A DNA stretch of 64,000 bases from JACMQX01 sp040385105 (GTDB taxonomy: Bacteria; Pseudomonadota; Gammaproteobacteria; Burkholderiales; Burkholderiaceae_C): assembly GCA_040385105.1 (NCBI GenBank), contig JAZKHY010000091.1:14181-78180 (forward strand). Direction: 5' to 3'. The translations under genes were made by a program, and so were the position numbers. Positions 1 through 8,814 of the stretch are shown in pieces (the stretch's first letter is position 1; each line of letters begins with the position of its first letter). The notes beneath the pieces were generated by a model. The model was not told the origin of the DNA. It ran no database searches and saw only the letters and a program-made list of their open reading frames with translations.

Positions 1-410
1 GGCACGGCGATCAGCGGCGCTGCGCGGTCGGTGATCTTTGCGGAGCCGCCTTCGATGGTGGCGTAGGTGGTGAGTGGGCCTTCATGCGTGGCGGCAATGG
101 CCACGCCCTTGGCGCAGTCGATGGCGGAGCCGCCGCCCACGGCGATCAGGCCGTCGCAGCCGTTGGCCTTGTACATGGCAGCCGCGGCCCGCACGGCGGC
201 TTCCGTCGGGTTGGAAGGGGTCTGGTCAAACACCGTGACGGGCATGCCGGGCAGGGCGTCCAGCGCCTTCTGCAGCACACCGGCCGCCTTGACGCCGGCG
301 TCCGTCACGATCAGCGGGCGGGTGATGCCGACGCGTTCGCACTCCTGCTTGAGGAGCTTGACCGCGCCAAACTCGAACTGGATCTGTGTCACGTAGTAGA
401 TGAAGGCCAT
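1..410 (-). CDS. Iron-containing alcohol dehydrogenase, N-terminal part (cut by window edge)
   Basis: The minus-strand frame opens at an ATG (408-410) with MAFIYYVTQIQFEFG and runs off the left edge after about 136 residues. It contains the nucleotide-binding signature VGGGSAIDCAKG (about residues 93-104), typical of the group III (iron-type) alcohol dehydrogenases, which oxidise or reduce alcohols and aldehydes with NAD(P). The metal-binding histidines lie in the missing C-terminal half, so neither metal nor substrate can be judged. It diverges from the esterase gene starting at 456 across a 45 bp gap that must hold both promoters. Confidence 0.88.
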   Translation of the reverse strand, partial: MAFIYYVTQIQFEFGAVKLLKQECERVGITRPLIVTDAGVKAAGVLQKALDALPGMPVTVFDQTPSNPTEAAVRAAAAMYKANGCDGLIAVGGGSAIDCAKGVAIAATHEGPLTTYATIEGGSAKITDRAAPLIAV

Positions 411-455
411 GATGTCCCCGGCGTGTGCGCCTGTCGTAAAACGCTAGGATAAGCG

Positions 456-1421
456 ATGGCCCATACCCGCAACCCCAAATCACTCCTGACGGCTGCCATG
501 CGCAGCGTGCTGGACCGCATGGCGCGCGCCGGGCACCCGCCGCTGCACATGCTGTCGCCGGCGCAGGCCAAAGCATCGTACGCGGCAGGCGCGGGCGTGC
601 TGGAGATTTCGCCGCACCAGCTGTCCAGGGTGGAAGACTTCACCTTCCTGGCCCGCGACGGGCATGCCGTGCCTGCGCGCCTCTATGCGCCTGCGCGGGA
701 CACCCTGCCGGTGCTGCTGTACTTTCACGGCGGCGGCTTCACCGTCGGCAGCATTGCCACCCATGACGTGCTGTGCCGCACCCTGAGCCACCTGGCGCAT
801 TGCGCCGTGATCTCGGTGGACTACCGGCTGGCGCCGGAGCATCGCTTCCCGGTGGCGGTGAACGACGCCTGGGACGCCGTGCAGTGGGTTGCCGCCCATG
901 CCGGGCAACTGCGCGTGGACGCCTCCCGCATGGCGACAGGCGGCGACAGTGCCGGTGGGACGCTGGCGGCGGTCTGCGCGCTGATGGCGCGCGATACAGG
1001 CCTGCCGCTCGCGCTGCAGATGCTGTTCTACCCCGGCATGGCGCAGAAACAGGACACACCGTCGCACAAGGCATTTGGCCAGGGCCTTGTGCTTGAAACG
1101 CCCCACATCAAGTACTTCTTTGACCATTACATCGACCTGGCCGACCGCGCCGACTGGCGCTTTGCGCCGCTCAATGCGCCTGATGTGGACGGCGTGGCGC
1201 CGGCCTGGATCGGCCTGGCCGAATGCGACCCGCTGGTCGACGAAGGCATCGCCTGGGCCGATAAACTCCGGGCTGCCGGCGTGGCCGTGGACATCGAGAT
1301 CTACCGGGGCGTGACCCATGAGTTCATCAAGATGGGCCGCGCCATTCCCGAAGCGCGGACCGCGCACCTTGATGCAGCCCGCGCCCTCAAGAACGCTTTC
1401 AACACACACAAGTCACCATGA
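456..1421 (+). CDS. Alpha/beta hydrolase, HSL (hormone-sensitive lipase-like) esterase family
   Basis: A 321-residue soluble esterase or lipase. The oxyanion-hole motif HGGGF is at residues 91-95, the nucleophile elbow GDSAGG at 163-168 (Ser165), and the remaining triad members are probably Asp258 (AECDPLVDEG) and His288 (GVTHEF). This layout defines the HSL family, which hydrolyses short- to medium-chain esters. There is no signal peptide, so it acts in the cytoplasm. Its TGA overlaps the ATG of the next gene (ATGA, 1418-1421), so the two are translationally coupled. The natural substrate cannot be told from sequence. Confidence 0.9.
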   Translation: MAHTRNPKSLLTAAMRSVLDRMARAGHPPLHMLSPAQAKASYAAGAGVLEISPHQLSRVEDFTFLARDGHAVPARLYAPARDTLPVLLYFHGGGFTVGSIATHDVLCRTLSHLAHCAVISVDYRLAPEHRFPVAVNDAWDAVQWVAAHAGQLRVDASRMATGGDSAGGTLAAVCALMARDTGLPLALQMLFYPGMAQKQDTPSHKAFGQGLVLETPHIKYFFDHYIDLADRADWRFAPLNAPDVDGVAPAWIGLAECDPLVDEGIAWADKLRAAGVAVDIEIYRGVTHEFIKMGRAIPEARTAHLDAARALKNAFNTHKSP

Positions 1422-2284
1422 AACGCCAGGATTTCCGCTTTTTCCACCGCCTCCGTGTCCGCTGGGCCGAGGTTGACATGCAGAAGATCGTCTTCAACGG
1501 CCATTACCTGATGTACTTTGACACGGCCGTTGCCGACTACTGGCGCGCCATGGCGCTGCCGTACGAAGAGGCGATGCACCTGCTGGGCGGCGACTTGTAT
1601 GTGAAGAAGGCCACGGTTGAATACCATGCCTCGGCCCGGTATGACGACCAGTTGGAGGTGGCGATGAAGTGCTCGCGCGTGGGCAATTCGTCGATGGTGT
1701 TCACTGGCGCCATCTTCCGTGCCGACACCCTGCTCATCTCCGGAGAGCTGGTTTACGTGTTTGCAGACCCGGCCACCCAGACGTCAAAACCCGTACCGCA
1801 GGCCCTGCGCGACATCCTCAATGCCTATGAAGCCGGCGAGCCGATGGTGGACGTCAAGCTCGGCGACTGGGCCAGCCTGGGCACCGACGCGTCGCGCGTG
1901 CGCACGCAGGTGTTTGTGGAGGAGCAGGGCATCCCGATGGCGATGGAGTGGGACGAGGCCGACAAGACGGCCGTGCATGGGGTTGCCTACAACCTGCTCG
2001 GCCAGGCCGTGGCGACCGGGCGGCTGCTGGTGCATGAGCCCGGCGTGGCGAAGATCGGCCGGATGGCGGTGTCGCGGGTGTTGCGCGGATCGCACCTTGG
2101 CCGTGACATATTGCACGGCCTCATGCATGCCGCTGCCGCGCGCGGCGACCGCGAGGTGCTGCTGCATGCGCAGCGCAGCGCCGAGGGCTTCTACGGCCGA
2201 CTGGGCTTCACGATGCGGGGTGAACCTTTTGACGAGGTGGGGATCCCTCATGTCGAGATGTTCCGCCCCCTGAACGCCGGCTGA
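1418..2284 (+). CDS. Fusion protein: YbgC/4HBT-like acyl-CoA thioesterase plus GNAT acetyltransferase
   Basis: A 288-residue two-domain protein. Residues 1 to about 135 form a hot-dog-fold thioesterase of the YbgC/FadM type, with the helix motif RWAEVDMQKIVFNGHYL containing the expected Asp20. Residues about 143-288 resemble a GNAT N-acyltransferase of the ElaA type (VFVEEQGIP, then IGRMAV-x5-RGSHLG at the acetyl-CoA pyrophosphate loop). Both halves look intact. One half would hydrolyse an acyl-CoA and the other use one, but no shared substrate can be inferred. It overlaps the upstream esterase by 4 bp, suggesting a small acyl/ester metabolism operon. Confidence 0.87.
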   Translation: MKRQDFRFFHRLRVRWAEVDMQKIVFNGHYLMYFDTAVADYWRAMALPYEEAMHLLGGDLYVKKATVEYHASARYDDQLEVAMKCSRVGNSSMVFTGAIFRADTLLISGELVYVFADPATQTSKPVPQALRDILNAYEAGEPMVDVKLGDWASLGTDASRVRTQVFVEEQGIPMAMEWDEADKTAVHGVAYNLLGQAVATGRLLVHEPGVAKIGRMAVSRVLRGSHLGRDILHGLMHAAAARGDREVLLHAQRSAEGFYGRLGFTMRGEPFDEVGIPHVEMFRPLNAG

Positions 2285-2390
2285 CTCCATCCGGCACAGC
2301 CGGCGGCGGGTGTAAGACTTGCCCCCAAACCGGCGACAATAACGGGTTGCCCGGGCCCACCGGGCCCATGCTCCGTCCAGCTATTGATCT

Positions 2391-4700
2391 ATGGCCAAGA
2401 AAAAGCGCAGTTCTCCCAGCAAACCAAGCCCCGTTACGCCATTGCCTGTAGCGGCCGGCCAAGGCCCGGGAGCCGTGCCGCAGGCCGACGCGCCCGCCCG
2501 CACCAAAGCCACACCCAACGGCAGTCCCAGGCCTTCTTCACTGACGCTTCCCCTTGAAATCACCAAGGGCGACTGGACGGTCATCCTGCTGGCCCTGATG
2601 ATGTTCTTCGCGCCTGCGCTGGGCGTGCCGCATGAGGAGATGCTGCAGGACACGCTGAAGTCCATTGTGGTGTCGTTCATTGCACTGGCCGCGGGCCTGA
2701 TCCTGTTCTGGCGGCAGCGCAACCGGCGCGACGACATGCGCTGGCACTTCGTCATGTGGCTGCCGCTGGCGCTGATGGCCTATGCGCTGGGCAGCATGGT
2801 CTGGTCCCACACCTACCTGGGCGGTGTGGAAGCCATCCGCTGGTTCATCTTCAGCCTGGTCCTCTGGCTCGGCCTGAACACCCTGACGCGTGAACGCCTG
2901 CCGGCCCTGGCCTGGGGCATCCACTGGGGCGCCGTGGTGGCCTCGCTGTGGACGGCGCTGCAGTTCTGGGTGGACTTCAAGTACTTCCCGCAGGGCCCCA
3001 ACCCGGCCTCCACCTTCGTCAACCGCAACTTCTTTGCCGAATTCGTGGTGTGTACGCTGCCGTTCTCGGCGCTGCTGATGGCGCGGGCCCGGCAGTCGGC
3101 AACGATCTGCCTGCTGGCTTTCACCACGGCATTCAACATGGTCGCCATCATGATGACGGGCACGCGGTCGGCCCTGGTGGCGCTGGTGGTGCTCGTGCTC
3201 ATTCTTCCGGTTGTCCTGTACCTCTATCGCAAGCAGTTTTCGTTTGTCCAATGGGACAGCGGCAAACGCATCCTGTGCGTGGGCGTGATGCTGGCCACCC
3301 TTCTCGGGCTGGGCGTCATCCAGACGGGCAACGCCGGCATGATCGCGGAGCACCAATCCGAGCAGCGCGGGCTGACGGCCCTGCAGCGCGGATTTGCGCG
3401 GTTCATCTCCATCGGCCAGAAAGAGGAGTTCACCCAGAAATCATTCTCGGTGCGCCTGGTCATGTGGAAGGCGACGGGGCGCATCATCGAATCCCGGCCG
3501 CTCACAGGCGTGGGTGCCGGCGCCTGGGAGGTGGACCTGCCCCTGTACCAGACCGAGGGCTCGCAGCTGGAGACCGACTATTACGTCCACAACGAGTTCC
3601 TGCAGTTGCTGGCCGAGTATGGCCTGGTGGGCTGGCTGTTCCTGCTGCTCCTGTTCGGCTATCTCCTGCGGGCCGCGTGGCACACGCTGCGGCTGCGAAG
3701 CACCGAAGCGCAGGCCGACGCGCCGTACCGGGCGCTGGCCCTCACGAGTCTGTTGCTGCTTTTCATTGTCAGCAACGCCGGTTTTGCGTGGCGCATGGCC
3801 TCGACCGGAACCCTGTTTGCGCTGTGCCTGGCGATGCTTGCCGCGTCAGATGCGCGGCTGGGTTTGCGCGGCCCGCTGCTGGCCAGCCGCCTGGCCTGGA
3901 AGCCAGCGGTGTCGCAGTCGATGGCCGTTGCGATGATGCTGTGCCTGACGCTCGCGGCCTACATCACCCAGCAGGCGGCCGAGTGCGAGTCCAAGATCGT
4001 GCGGGCGGTCAAGATCGCACTGACCATCACCCAGTCGGGCGATGTGAACAACCCCAAGTGGGACAAGAACAAGGCCGAGATGCTGAAGCTGGTGCGCGAA
4101 GGCGTAGCCATCAACCCGCACTACCGCAAGATCACGCCGATGGTGGCCGACGAGCTGGCCAAATGGGGCGACTGGAAGAACGCCATCTGGATCTGGGAGT
4201 CGGTCGTTTCGTCCCGCCCGTATGTGATCGCGATCCTGTCGAACATCGCACGCGGCTATCTGCAGATCGGCAACAACGAGAAATCCATCGAGTTCCTCGA
4301 GCGAGCCAAGAAGCTGCAGCCCAACGCGCCGTCGGTGCGGTCGCTGGACATCATCCTGCTCAGCCGCACCGGCAAGGAAGCGCAGGCCCTTGACCTGACA
4401 AGGCGCTACCTCAAGGACGACCTGTATGACTATGACCTCGTCTCCGCCGGCTACGTGCTGGCGGTGCGGGCCAAGGACTGGCCGCTGGCGATCAGGGCCA
4501 TCGAACTGCGCAACAAGGGCTGGCCTGCGCAAGCGGTGGACGGCTGGATAAAAATCGGCAACATCTACGCGTCCACCGAGATCAAGGACGAAGCCAAGGC
4601 GCTGGACGCGTACAAGGCGGCGCTGGCCGCCGCGCCCGAGAAGGACAGGGCGGACATCCGGGCCAAGCAGATCCCGACGATTTACCAGGGCAAGCTGTAA
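2391..4700 (+). CDS. Wzy/O-antigen ligase-like membrane protein with C-terminal TPR-like region
   Basis: A 769-residue protein. After a basic, proline-rich N-terminus (about 45 residues) come roughly ten or more hydrophobic helices up to about residue 520, then a soluble alpha-helical tail resembling TPR repeats. The periplasmic loop and following helix contain NRNFFAEF, GTRSALVAL and HNEFLQLLAEYGLVGWLF, the pattern of the Wzy_C superfamily (O-antigen polymerases and ligases, and the protein O-oligosaccharyltransferases PglL/PilO). No other glycan genes are in the window, so ligase, polymerase and protein glycosylase remain open. It ends 4 bp before the convergent ygfZ. Confidence 0.82.
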   Translation: MAKKKRSSPSKPSPVTPLPVAAGQGPGAVPQADAPARTKATPNGSPRPSSLTLPLEITKGDWTVILLALMMFFAPALGVPHEEMLQDTLKSIVVSFIALAAGLILFWRQRNRRDDMRWHFVMWLPLALMAYALGSMVWSHTYLGGVEAIRWFIFSLVLWLGLNTLTRERLPALAWGIHWGAVVASLWTALQFWVDFKYFPQGPNPASTFVNRNFFAEFVVCTLPFSALLMARARQSATICLLAFTTAFNMVAIMMTGTRSALVALVVLVLILPVVLYLYRKQFSFVQWDSGKRILCVGVMLATLLGLGVIQTGNAGMIAEHQSEQRGLTALQRGFARFISIGQKEEFTQKSFSVRLVMWKATGRIIESRPLTGVGAGAWEVDLPLYQTEGSQLETDYYVHNEFLQLLAEYGLVGWLFLLLLFGYLLRAAWHTLRLRSTEAQADAPYRALALTSLLLLFIVSNAGFAWRMASTGTLFALCLAMLAASDARLGLRGPLLASRLAWKPAVSQSMAVAMMLCLTLAAYITQQAAECESKIVRAVKIALTITQSGDVNNPKWDKNKAEMLKLVREGVAINPHYRKITPMVADELAKWGDWKNAIWIWESVVSSRPYVIAILSNIARGYLQIGNNEKSIEFLERAKKLQPNAPSVRSLDIILLSRTGKEAQALDLTRRYLKDDLYDYDLVSAGYVLAVRAKDWPLAIRAIELRNKGWPAQAVDGWIKIGNIYASTEIKDEAKALDAYKAALAAAPEKDRADIRAKQIPTIYQGKL

Positions 4701-4704
4701 AGGC

Positions 4705-5622
4705 TCAGATGTCTTCGAGCAGGGCGTAGGGCAGGGGCTGGATCTGCAGGGCAGGGCCGTCGGCCGCGCCCAGCTTGAGCTGGCCTGCCTGCGCGGCTGC
4801 CGTCTGCAGCGAAACAATCGCATCAAACCCGCCGGAGGGCGCCGGCGCAGCCTGTGCGACGATGCCGGCGGGCTGGCTCGCATCGCCGGCCTCGAACACT
4901 TCCTGGCCGGCAGCCGCTTCACCCTCCAAGTGCACCAGATAGGCCCGCCGCTTGAGCGTGCCCCTGAACTGGCTGCGCGCGACGATTTCCTGGCCGGGGT
5001 AGCAGCCTTTCTTGAAGTTCACGCCGCCCACTGACTCATAGTTCAGCATTTGCGGCACAAAGGCTTCCACAATGGGTGCGGTGAGCGTGGCGACGCCGCT
5101 TTGCACTTCACCCCATTGCCACAGGTCCTGGCTCAGCGCCGGCCCTGCCGGTGCGGCCGCGGACGCTGGTGCCACCCACAGGGCGCGGGGCTGGCCGTCC
5201 GCCGGGTAGAGCTTGACGGCCTGCGCCTCGCCCGCAACGGTGCGGCTCCAGGCCGGGGCGGTATCGGCAAACAGGGCACCGGCCGGTTCGCCGGCCAGGC
5301 CGTACAGCGCAAAGTCGGCCGTGACGTCGCTCAGCTTTGCCTTGGCGCGCATCACGAACATCGACAGACGCTTCAAGGTCGGCGCCAGGATGTCGCGGCT
5401 GCAGATGAGCAGGACTTCGTCCGCGCTTAAGGTGAAGCCGATGAAGCTTGCCTGCATCCGGCCCTTGGCCGAGCAGAATGCGGCAAGCCGGGCTTCGTCG
5501 GGCTTGAGCAGCGCGAAATCCTGCGTGAGCTGGCCCTGGAGGAACTTGACGGCGTCCTCTCCGGCAGCCCGGATGACGCCCAGGTGCGTGAGCGGCGCAA
5601 TCCCATTCAATGCATGTGTCAT
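4705..5622 (-). CDS. ygfZ: YgfZ-type folate-binding Fe-S cluster maintenance protein
   Basis: A 305-residue GcvT-fold protein. The hallmark KGCYPGQE sits at residues 205-212 with the conserved Cys207, used with tetrahydrofolate in maintaining certain Fe-S enzymes. An upstream extension of the frame exists, but the ATG at 5620-5622 (MTHALNGIAPL) is chosen because family similarity begins there and the extension would run into mltG. It diverges from mltG across 55 bp and converges with the Wzy-like gene. Confidence 0.9.
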   Translation of the reverse strand: MTHALNGIAPLTHLGVIRAAGEDAVKFLQGQLTQDFALLKPDEARLAAFCSAKGRMQASFIGFTLSADEVLLICSRDILAPTLKRLSMFVMRAKAKLSDVTADFALYGLAGEPAGALFADTAPAWSRTVAGEAQAVKLYPADGQPRALWVAPASAAAPAGPALSQDLWQWGEVQSGVATLTAPIVEAFVPQMLNYESVGGVNFKKGCYPGQEIVARSQFRGTLKRRAYLVHLEGEAAAGQEVFEAGDASQPAGIVAQAAPAPSGGFDAIVSLQTAAAQAGQLKLGAADGPALQIQPLPYALLEDI

Positions 5623-5677
5623 GCGGTGAATTATCATGCCCTGTTGAATCCATTCTTCCGTGTAAGGGCAGTACCTA

Positions 5678-6673
5678 GTGCGTCGATTTCTGGCCAGCCT
5701 CTTTTTCCTCGGCGCAATCATGGCAATAGCCGCGGCCTCGTGGGCGCTCTGGTGGGTCCACCAGCCGATCGCGCTGCCTGCGCCCACGGTGGACCTGTCG
5801 ATCGAGCCGGGCACCTTGCCGCGTGGCGTTGCCAGCGCGGTGGCCGACACCGGCGCGCAGGTGAACCCTGACCTGCTTTACTGGTGGTTCCGCCTGTCCG
5901 GCCAGGCACGCATGATCAAGGCCGGCAGTTATGAACTCTCCGGCGGGCTCACGCCGCGCAGCCTGCTCAGCAAGCTGGCACGGGGCGAGGAAGCCCTGGA
6001 AGCGGTGACGCTGGTAGAGGGCTGGAACTTCCGCCAGGTGCGTGCGGCCATGGCCAAAGAGACAACGCTCAAGCCCGACTCCAAAGGCCTGTCGGACGCC
6101 GACCTCATGAAAGCGCTGGAGCGGCCCGGGCTGCATCCGGAAGGCCGCTTTTTCCCGGATACCTATACCTATGCCCGGGGCTCGAGCGACCTGGCCGTCA
6201 TGCGCCGGGCGCTGCGCGCCATGGACAAGCGGCTGGATGCGGCCTGGGCGCAGCGCCAGCCGGATGTGCCGCTCAAGACGCCTGAAGAAGCCTTGATCCT
6301 GGCCAGCATCGTCGAGAAGGAAACCGGCCGCGCCAGCGACAGGCCGGCGATTGCCAGCGTCTTTGCCAACCGCCTGCGCATCGGCATGCCACTGCAGACC
6401 GACCCGACGGTGATCTACGGCATGGGCGAGAGCTTTGACGGCAACCTGCGCAAGAAAGACCTGCAGACCGACACGCCCTGGAACACCTACCTGCGCACCG
6501 GCCTGCCGCCCACGCCGATTGCGATGCCCGGCAAGGCCGCGCTGCTGGCGGCGGTGCAACCGGTGAGCTCAAAAAACCTGTATTTCGTGGCGCGGGGCGA
6601 TGGCTCCAGCCAGTTCAGCGCAACGCTGGAAGAGCACAATCGTGCAGTCAACAAATACCAGCGCGGGCAGTAA
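5678..6673 (+). CDS. mltG: MltG, endolytic murein transglycosylase
   Basis: A 331-residue inner-membrane protein with one N-terminal membrane helix (about residues 5-28) and a periplasmic YceG domain. MltG cleaves nascent glycan strands and acts as a terminator of peptidoglycan chain growth. The catalytic segment ASIVEKETG is at 209-217 (Glu213), followed by the conserved ANRL and LQTDPTVIYG. The start is a GTG with AAGGGCAG a short distance upstream. It heads the usual betaproteobacterial series mltG-tmk-holB-pilZ-tatD, with a 9 bp gap to tmk. Confidence 0.93.
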   Translation: MRRFLASLFFLGAIMAIAAASWALWWVHQPIALPAPTVDLSIEPGTLPRGVASAVADTGAQVNPDLLYWWFRLSGQARMIKAGSYELSGGLTPRSLLSKLARGEEALEAVTLVEGWNFRQVRAAMAKETTLKPDSKGLSDADLMKALERPGLHPEGRFFPDTYTYARGSSDLAVMRRALRAMDKRLDAAWAQRQPDVPLKTPEEALILASIVEKETGRASDRPAIASVFANRLRIGMPLQTDPTVIYGMGESFDGNLRKKDLQTDTPWNTYLRTGLPPTPIAMPGKAALLAAVQPVSSKNLYFVARGDGSSQFSATLEEHNRAVNKYQRGQ

Positions 6674-6682
6674 CCAGATCCA

Positions 6683-7354
6683 ATGAGCAGGGCCGGACTT
6701 TTCATCAGCTTTGAAGGCATCGACGGCGCGGGCAAGTCCACGCACATCGATACGCTGGCTGCCGCATTCAGGGCGCAGGGCAGGGCAGTGACACAAACGC
6801 GCGAGCCGGGCGGCACGCCGCTGGCCGAAAAACTGCGTGCCATGGTGCTGGGCGACGCCATGGACCCGCTGACCGAAGCGCTGCTGATCTTCGCGGCACG
6901 GCGGGACCATCTTCAGCAGGTCATCGAGCCCGCCCTGGCGCGCGGCGATGTGGTGCTCTGCGACCGCTTCACCGATGCCACGTTTGCCTACCAGGGCAGC
7001 GGCAGGGGGTTTGACGAAGCGGTGCTGGCGCAGCTGGAGGCCTGGGTACAGGCTTCGGCCGGCGCGGGCGGTATCCGCCAGCCGGACCTGACCCTGCTGT
7101 TTGAGCTGGCGCCGGAAGTCGCGGCCGAACGTCTGGCGGGCGCGCGCCTGCCGGACCGGTTCGAAGCCCAGCCGGTGGAGTTTTTCAGGCGCGTGTCCGC
7201 CGGCTATGCCCGGCGCGCCGATGCATCACCGCAGCGCTTTGTGCGCATCGACGCCGCGCAGGAGCGGCACAAGGTCTGGCAGCAGCTCACCAGCGCCTTT
7301 GTGCGCCGGGGCTGGCTGGCCATCATGGTGGCTGCCAACGGAGGGCCCAGGTGA
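6683..7354 (+). CDS. tmk: Thymidylate kinase
   Basis: A 223-residue cytoplasmic enzyme phosphorylating dTMP to dTDP. The P-loop GIDGAGKST is at residues 12-20, followed by the TREPGGTPLAE motif and the DR(F/Y) motif in CDRFTDATFAYQG. Length is normal or slightly long for the family (about 205-215). Its TGA overlaps the start of holB. Confidence 0.95.
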   Translation: MSRAGLFISFEGIDGAGKSTHIDTLAAAFRAQGRAVTQTREPGGTPLAEKLRAMVLGDAMDPLTEALLIFAARRDHLQQVIEPALARGDVVLCDRFTDATFAYQGSGRGFDEAVLAQLEAWVQASAGAGGIRQPDLTLLFELAPEVAAERLAGARLPDRFEAQPVEFFRRVSAGYARRADASPQRFVRIDAAQERHKVWQQLTSAFVRRGWLAIMVAANGGPR

Positions 7355-8355
7355 TGGCCGACGCAACGCCTGCCCCCTGGATCGGCGCACAGCTTTCGGG
7401 CCTGCTCGCGCAGCGCGGCCATGCCTGGCTGTTGCAGGGCCCGTCAGGCCTGGGCCAGTACGACCTGGCGCTGGGCCTGGCGCGCGGCTGGCTTTGCGAG
7501 AACCCGTCGCCGCAGGGCGCCTGCGGGCAATGCGGCAGCTGCCACGCCATCGACGTGCGCACCCATGCCGACCTGTGCGTCCTCATGCCCGAGACCTGGA
7601 TGCTCGAACTCGGCTGGCCGCTGAGCGAGAAGGCCCAGGCCGACATTGACGACAAGAAGCGCAAGCCGAGCAAGGAAATCCGCGTTGAAGCCATGCGCGA
7701 TGCGGTGGAGTTCGCGCAGCGCACCAGCGCGCGCGGCCGCGGCAAGGCGGTGCTGGTGTACCCGGCCGAGCGCATGAACCACGTTACGGCCAATGCGCTG
7801 CTCAAGACGCTGGAGGAGCCGCCGGGAGACGTGAGCTTCGTGCTGGCGAGCGAGGCATCCCACTTGCTGTTGCCCACCATCCGCAGCCGCTGCCTGGGTC
7901 ATTCGATGGCCTGGCCCGACCCGGCTGCGGCACGGCAATGGCTGGTGGAGCAGGGCGTGGAAGCGTCGCAGGCGCCGGCTTTGCTCCGCGCTGCCGGGGG
8001 CCGGCCCAGCGACGCGCTCAAGGCCAGCCAGGGCGGGCTCGACCCGAAGATGTGGTCGCTGCTGCCCAGGGCACTGGCCCGGGGGGATGCCACGGCCCTG
8101 GCCAACTGGGCGCCGGCCCAGGCGGTTGATGCCCTGCAGAAGCTCTGCCACGACTTGATGGCCACCCGCTCAGGCGCGGCGCCCCGCTTCTTCGAGCCCG
8201 CCGACCTGCCCACTGGCGCGGCCATTGCAAGCCTGGCGCGCTGGTCGCGCGAGCTGTCGCGGACGGCACGCACCGTCGAGCACCCTTTCAATGCCGGGTT
8301 GATGCTTGAATCACTTGTGAGCCAGGCCCACAACGCCCTAAACTCAAGGCATTAG
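7354..8355 (+). CDS. holB: DNA polymerase III subunit delta prime
   Basis: A 333-residue clamp-loader subunit. The N-terminal AAA-like fold has a degenerate P-loop region (GPSGLGQYDLA), as expected for delta prime, and a zinc-type cysteine cluster C-x-(n)-CGQCGSCH. KTLEEPP and the SRC motif (IRSRC) are clear. A GTG sits directly in front of the ATG (7351), so translation could start one codon earlier. Both starts overlap the tmk stop codon, implying coupled translation. Confidence 0.93.
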   Translation: MADATPAPWIGAQLSGLLAQRGHAWLLQGPSGLGQYDLALGLARGWLCENPSPQGACGQCGSCHAIDVRTHADLCVLMPETWMLELGWPLSEKAQADIDDKKRKPSKEIRVEAMRDAVEFAQRTSARGRGKAVLVYPAERMNHVTANALLKTLEEPPGDVSFVLASEASHLLLPTIRSRCLGHSMAWPDPAAARQWLVEQGVEASQAPALLRAAGGRPSDALKASQGGLDPKMWSLLPRALARGDATALANWAPAQAVDALQKLCHDLMATRSGAAPRFFEPADLPTGAAIASLARWSRELSRTARTVEHPFNAGLMLESLVSQAHNALNSRH

Positions 8356-8367
8356 AGCCAGCCGCAC

Positions 8368-8730
8368 ATGAGCAACCCGTCACCGTCCACCCCGCGTCCC
8401 AGCGTCATCCAGCTTGCCATCAAGGAAAAAGCCGCCTTGTATGCGGCCTACATTCCGCTGTTCACCGAGGGCGGCATCTTCATACCCACGACGCGCGACT
8501 ACAAGCTGGGCGACGATGTCTATGTGCTGCTGTCGCTGCCCGACGACCCGCAGCGTTACCCTGTTGCCGGCAAGGTGGCCTGGGTGACACCGCCCAAGGC
8601 TGCGGGCAACCGCACCCAGGGTGTCGGCATCCGCTTTCCGGCAGACGAGAAATCCCGGCTCCTCAAGCTCAAGATCGAGGAAGTGCTGGGCGGACACCTG
8701 GCCTCGGAGCGGCCCACCCAGACCATTTGA
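8368..8730 (+). CDS. pilZ: PilZ-domain protein of the type IV pilus PilZ type
   Basis: A 120-residue single-domain protein. The fold is recognisable from TEGGIFIPT, GDDVYVLLSLPDD, VAGKVAWVTP and QGVGIRF. It lacks the N-terminal RxxxR arginines that bind c-di-GMP in canonical PilZ domains, so it matches the original P. aeruginosa PilZ group, which supports pilus assembly without binding the nucleotide. The position between holB and tatD is the conserved one. No other pilus genes are in the window. Confidence 0.9.
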   Translation: MSNPSPSTPRPSVIQLAIKEKAALYAAYIPLFTEGGIFIPTTRDYKLGDDVYVLLSLPDDPQRYPVAGKVAWVTPPKAAGNRTQGVGIRFPADEKSRLLKLKIEEVLGGHLASERPTQTI

Positions 8731-8814
8731 CGCCACTGACCCTTGCGGCGGCGCCGTCTTTGGGCGGCGGACTCGCGGCCTGGGGCCTGGACTGGCATTC
8801 TTGACCGCAAGACC

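Noticed and set aside
5622..5850. Longer N-terminus for YgfZ through the ygfZ-mltG gap
   Set aside because: The extra residues would come from DNA that codes MltG on the other strand and have no family similarity; the ATG at 5622 gives a normal start.
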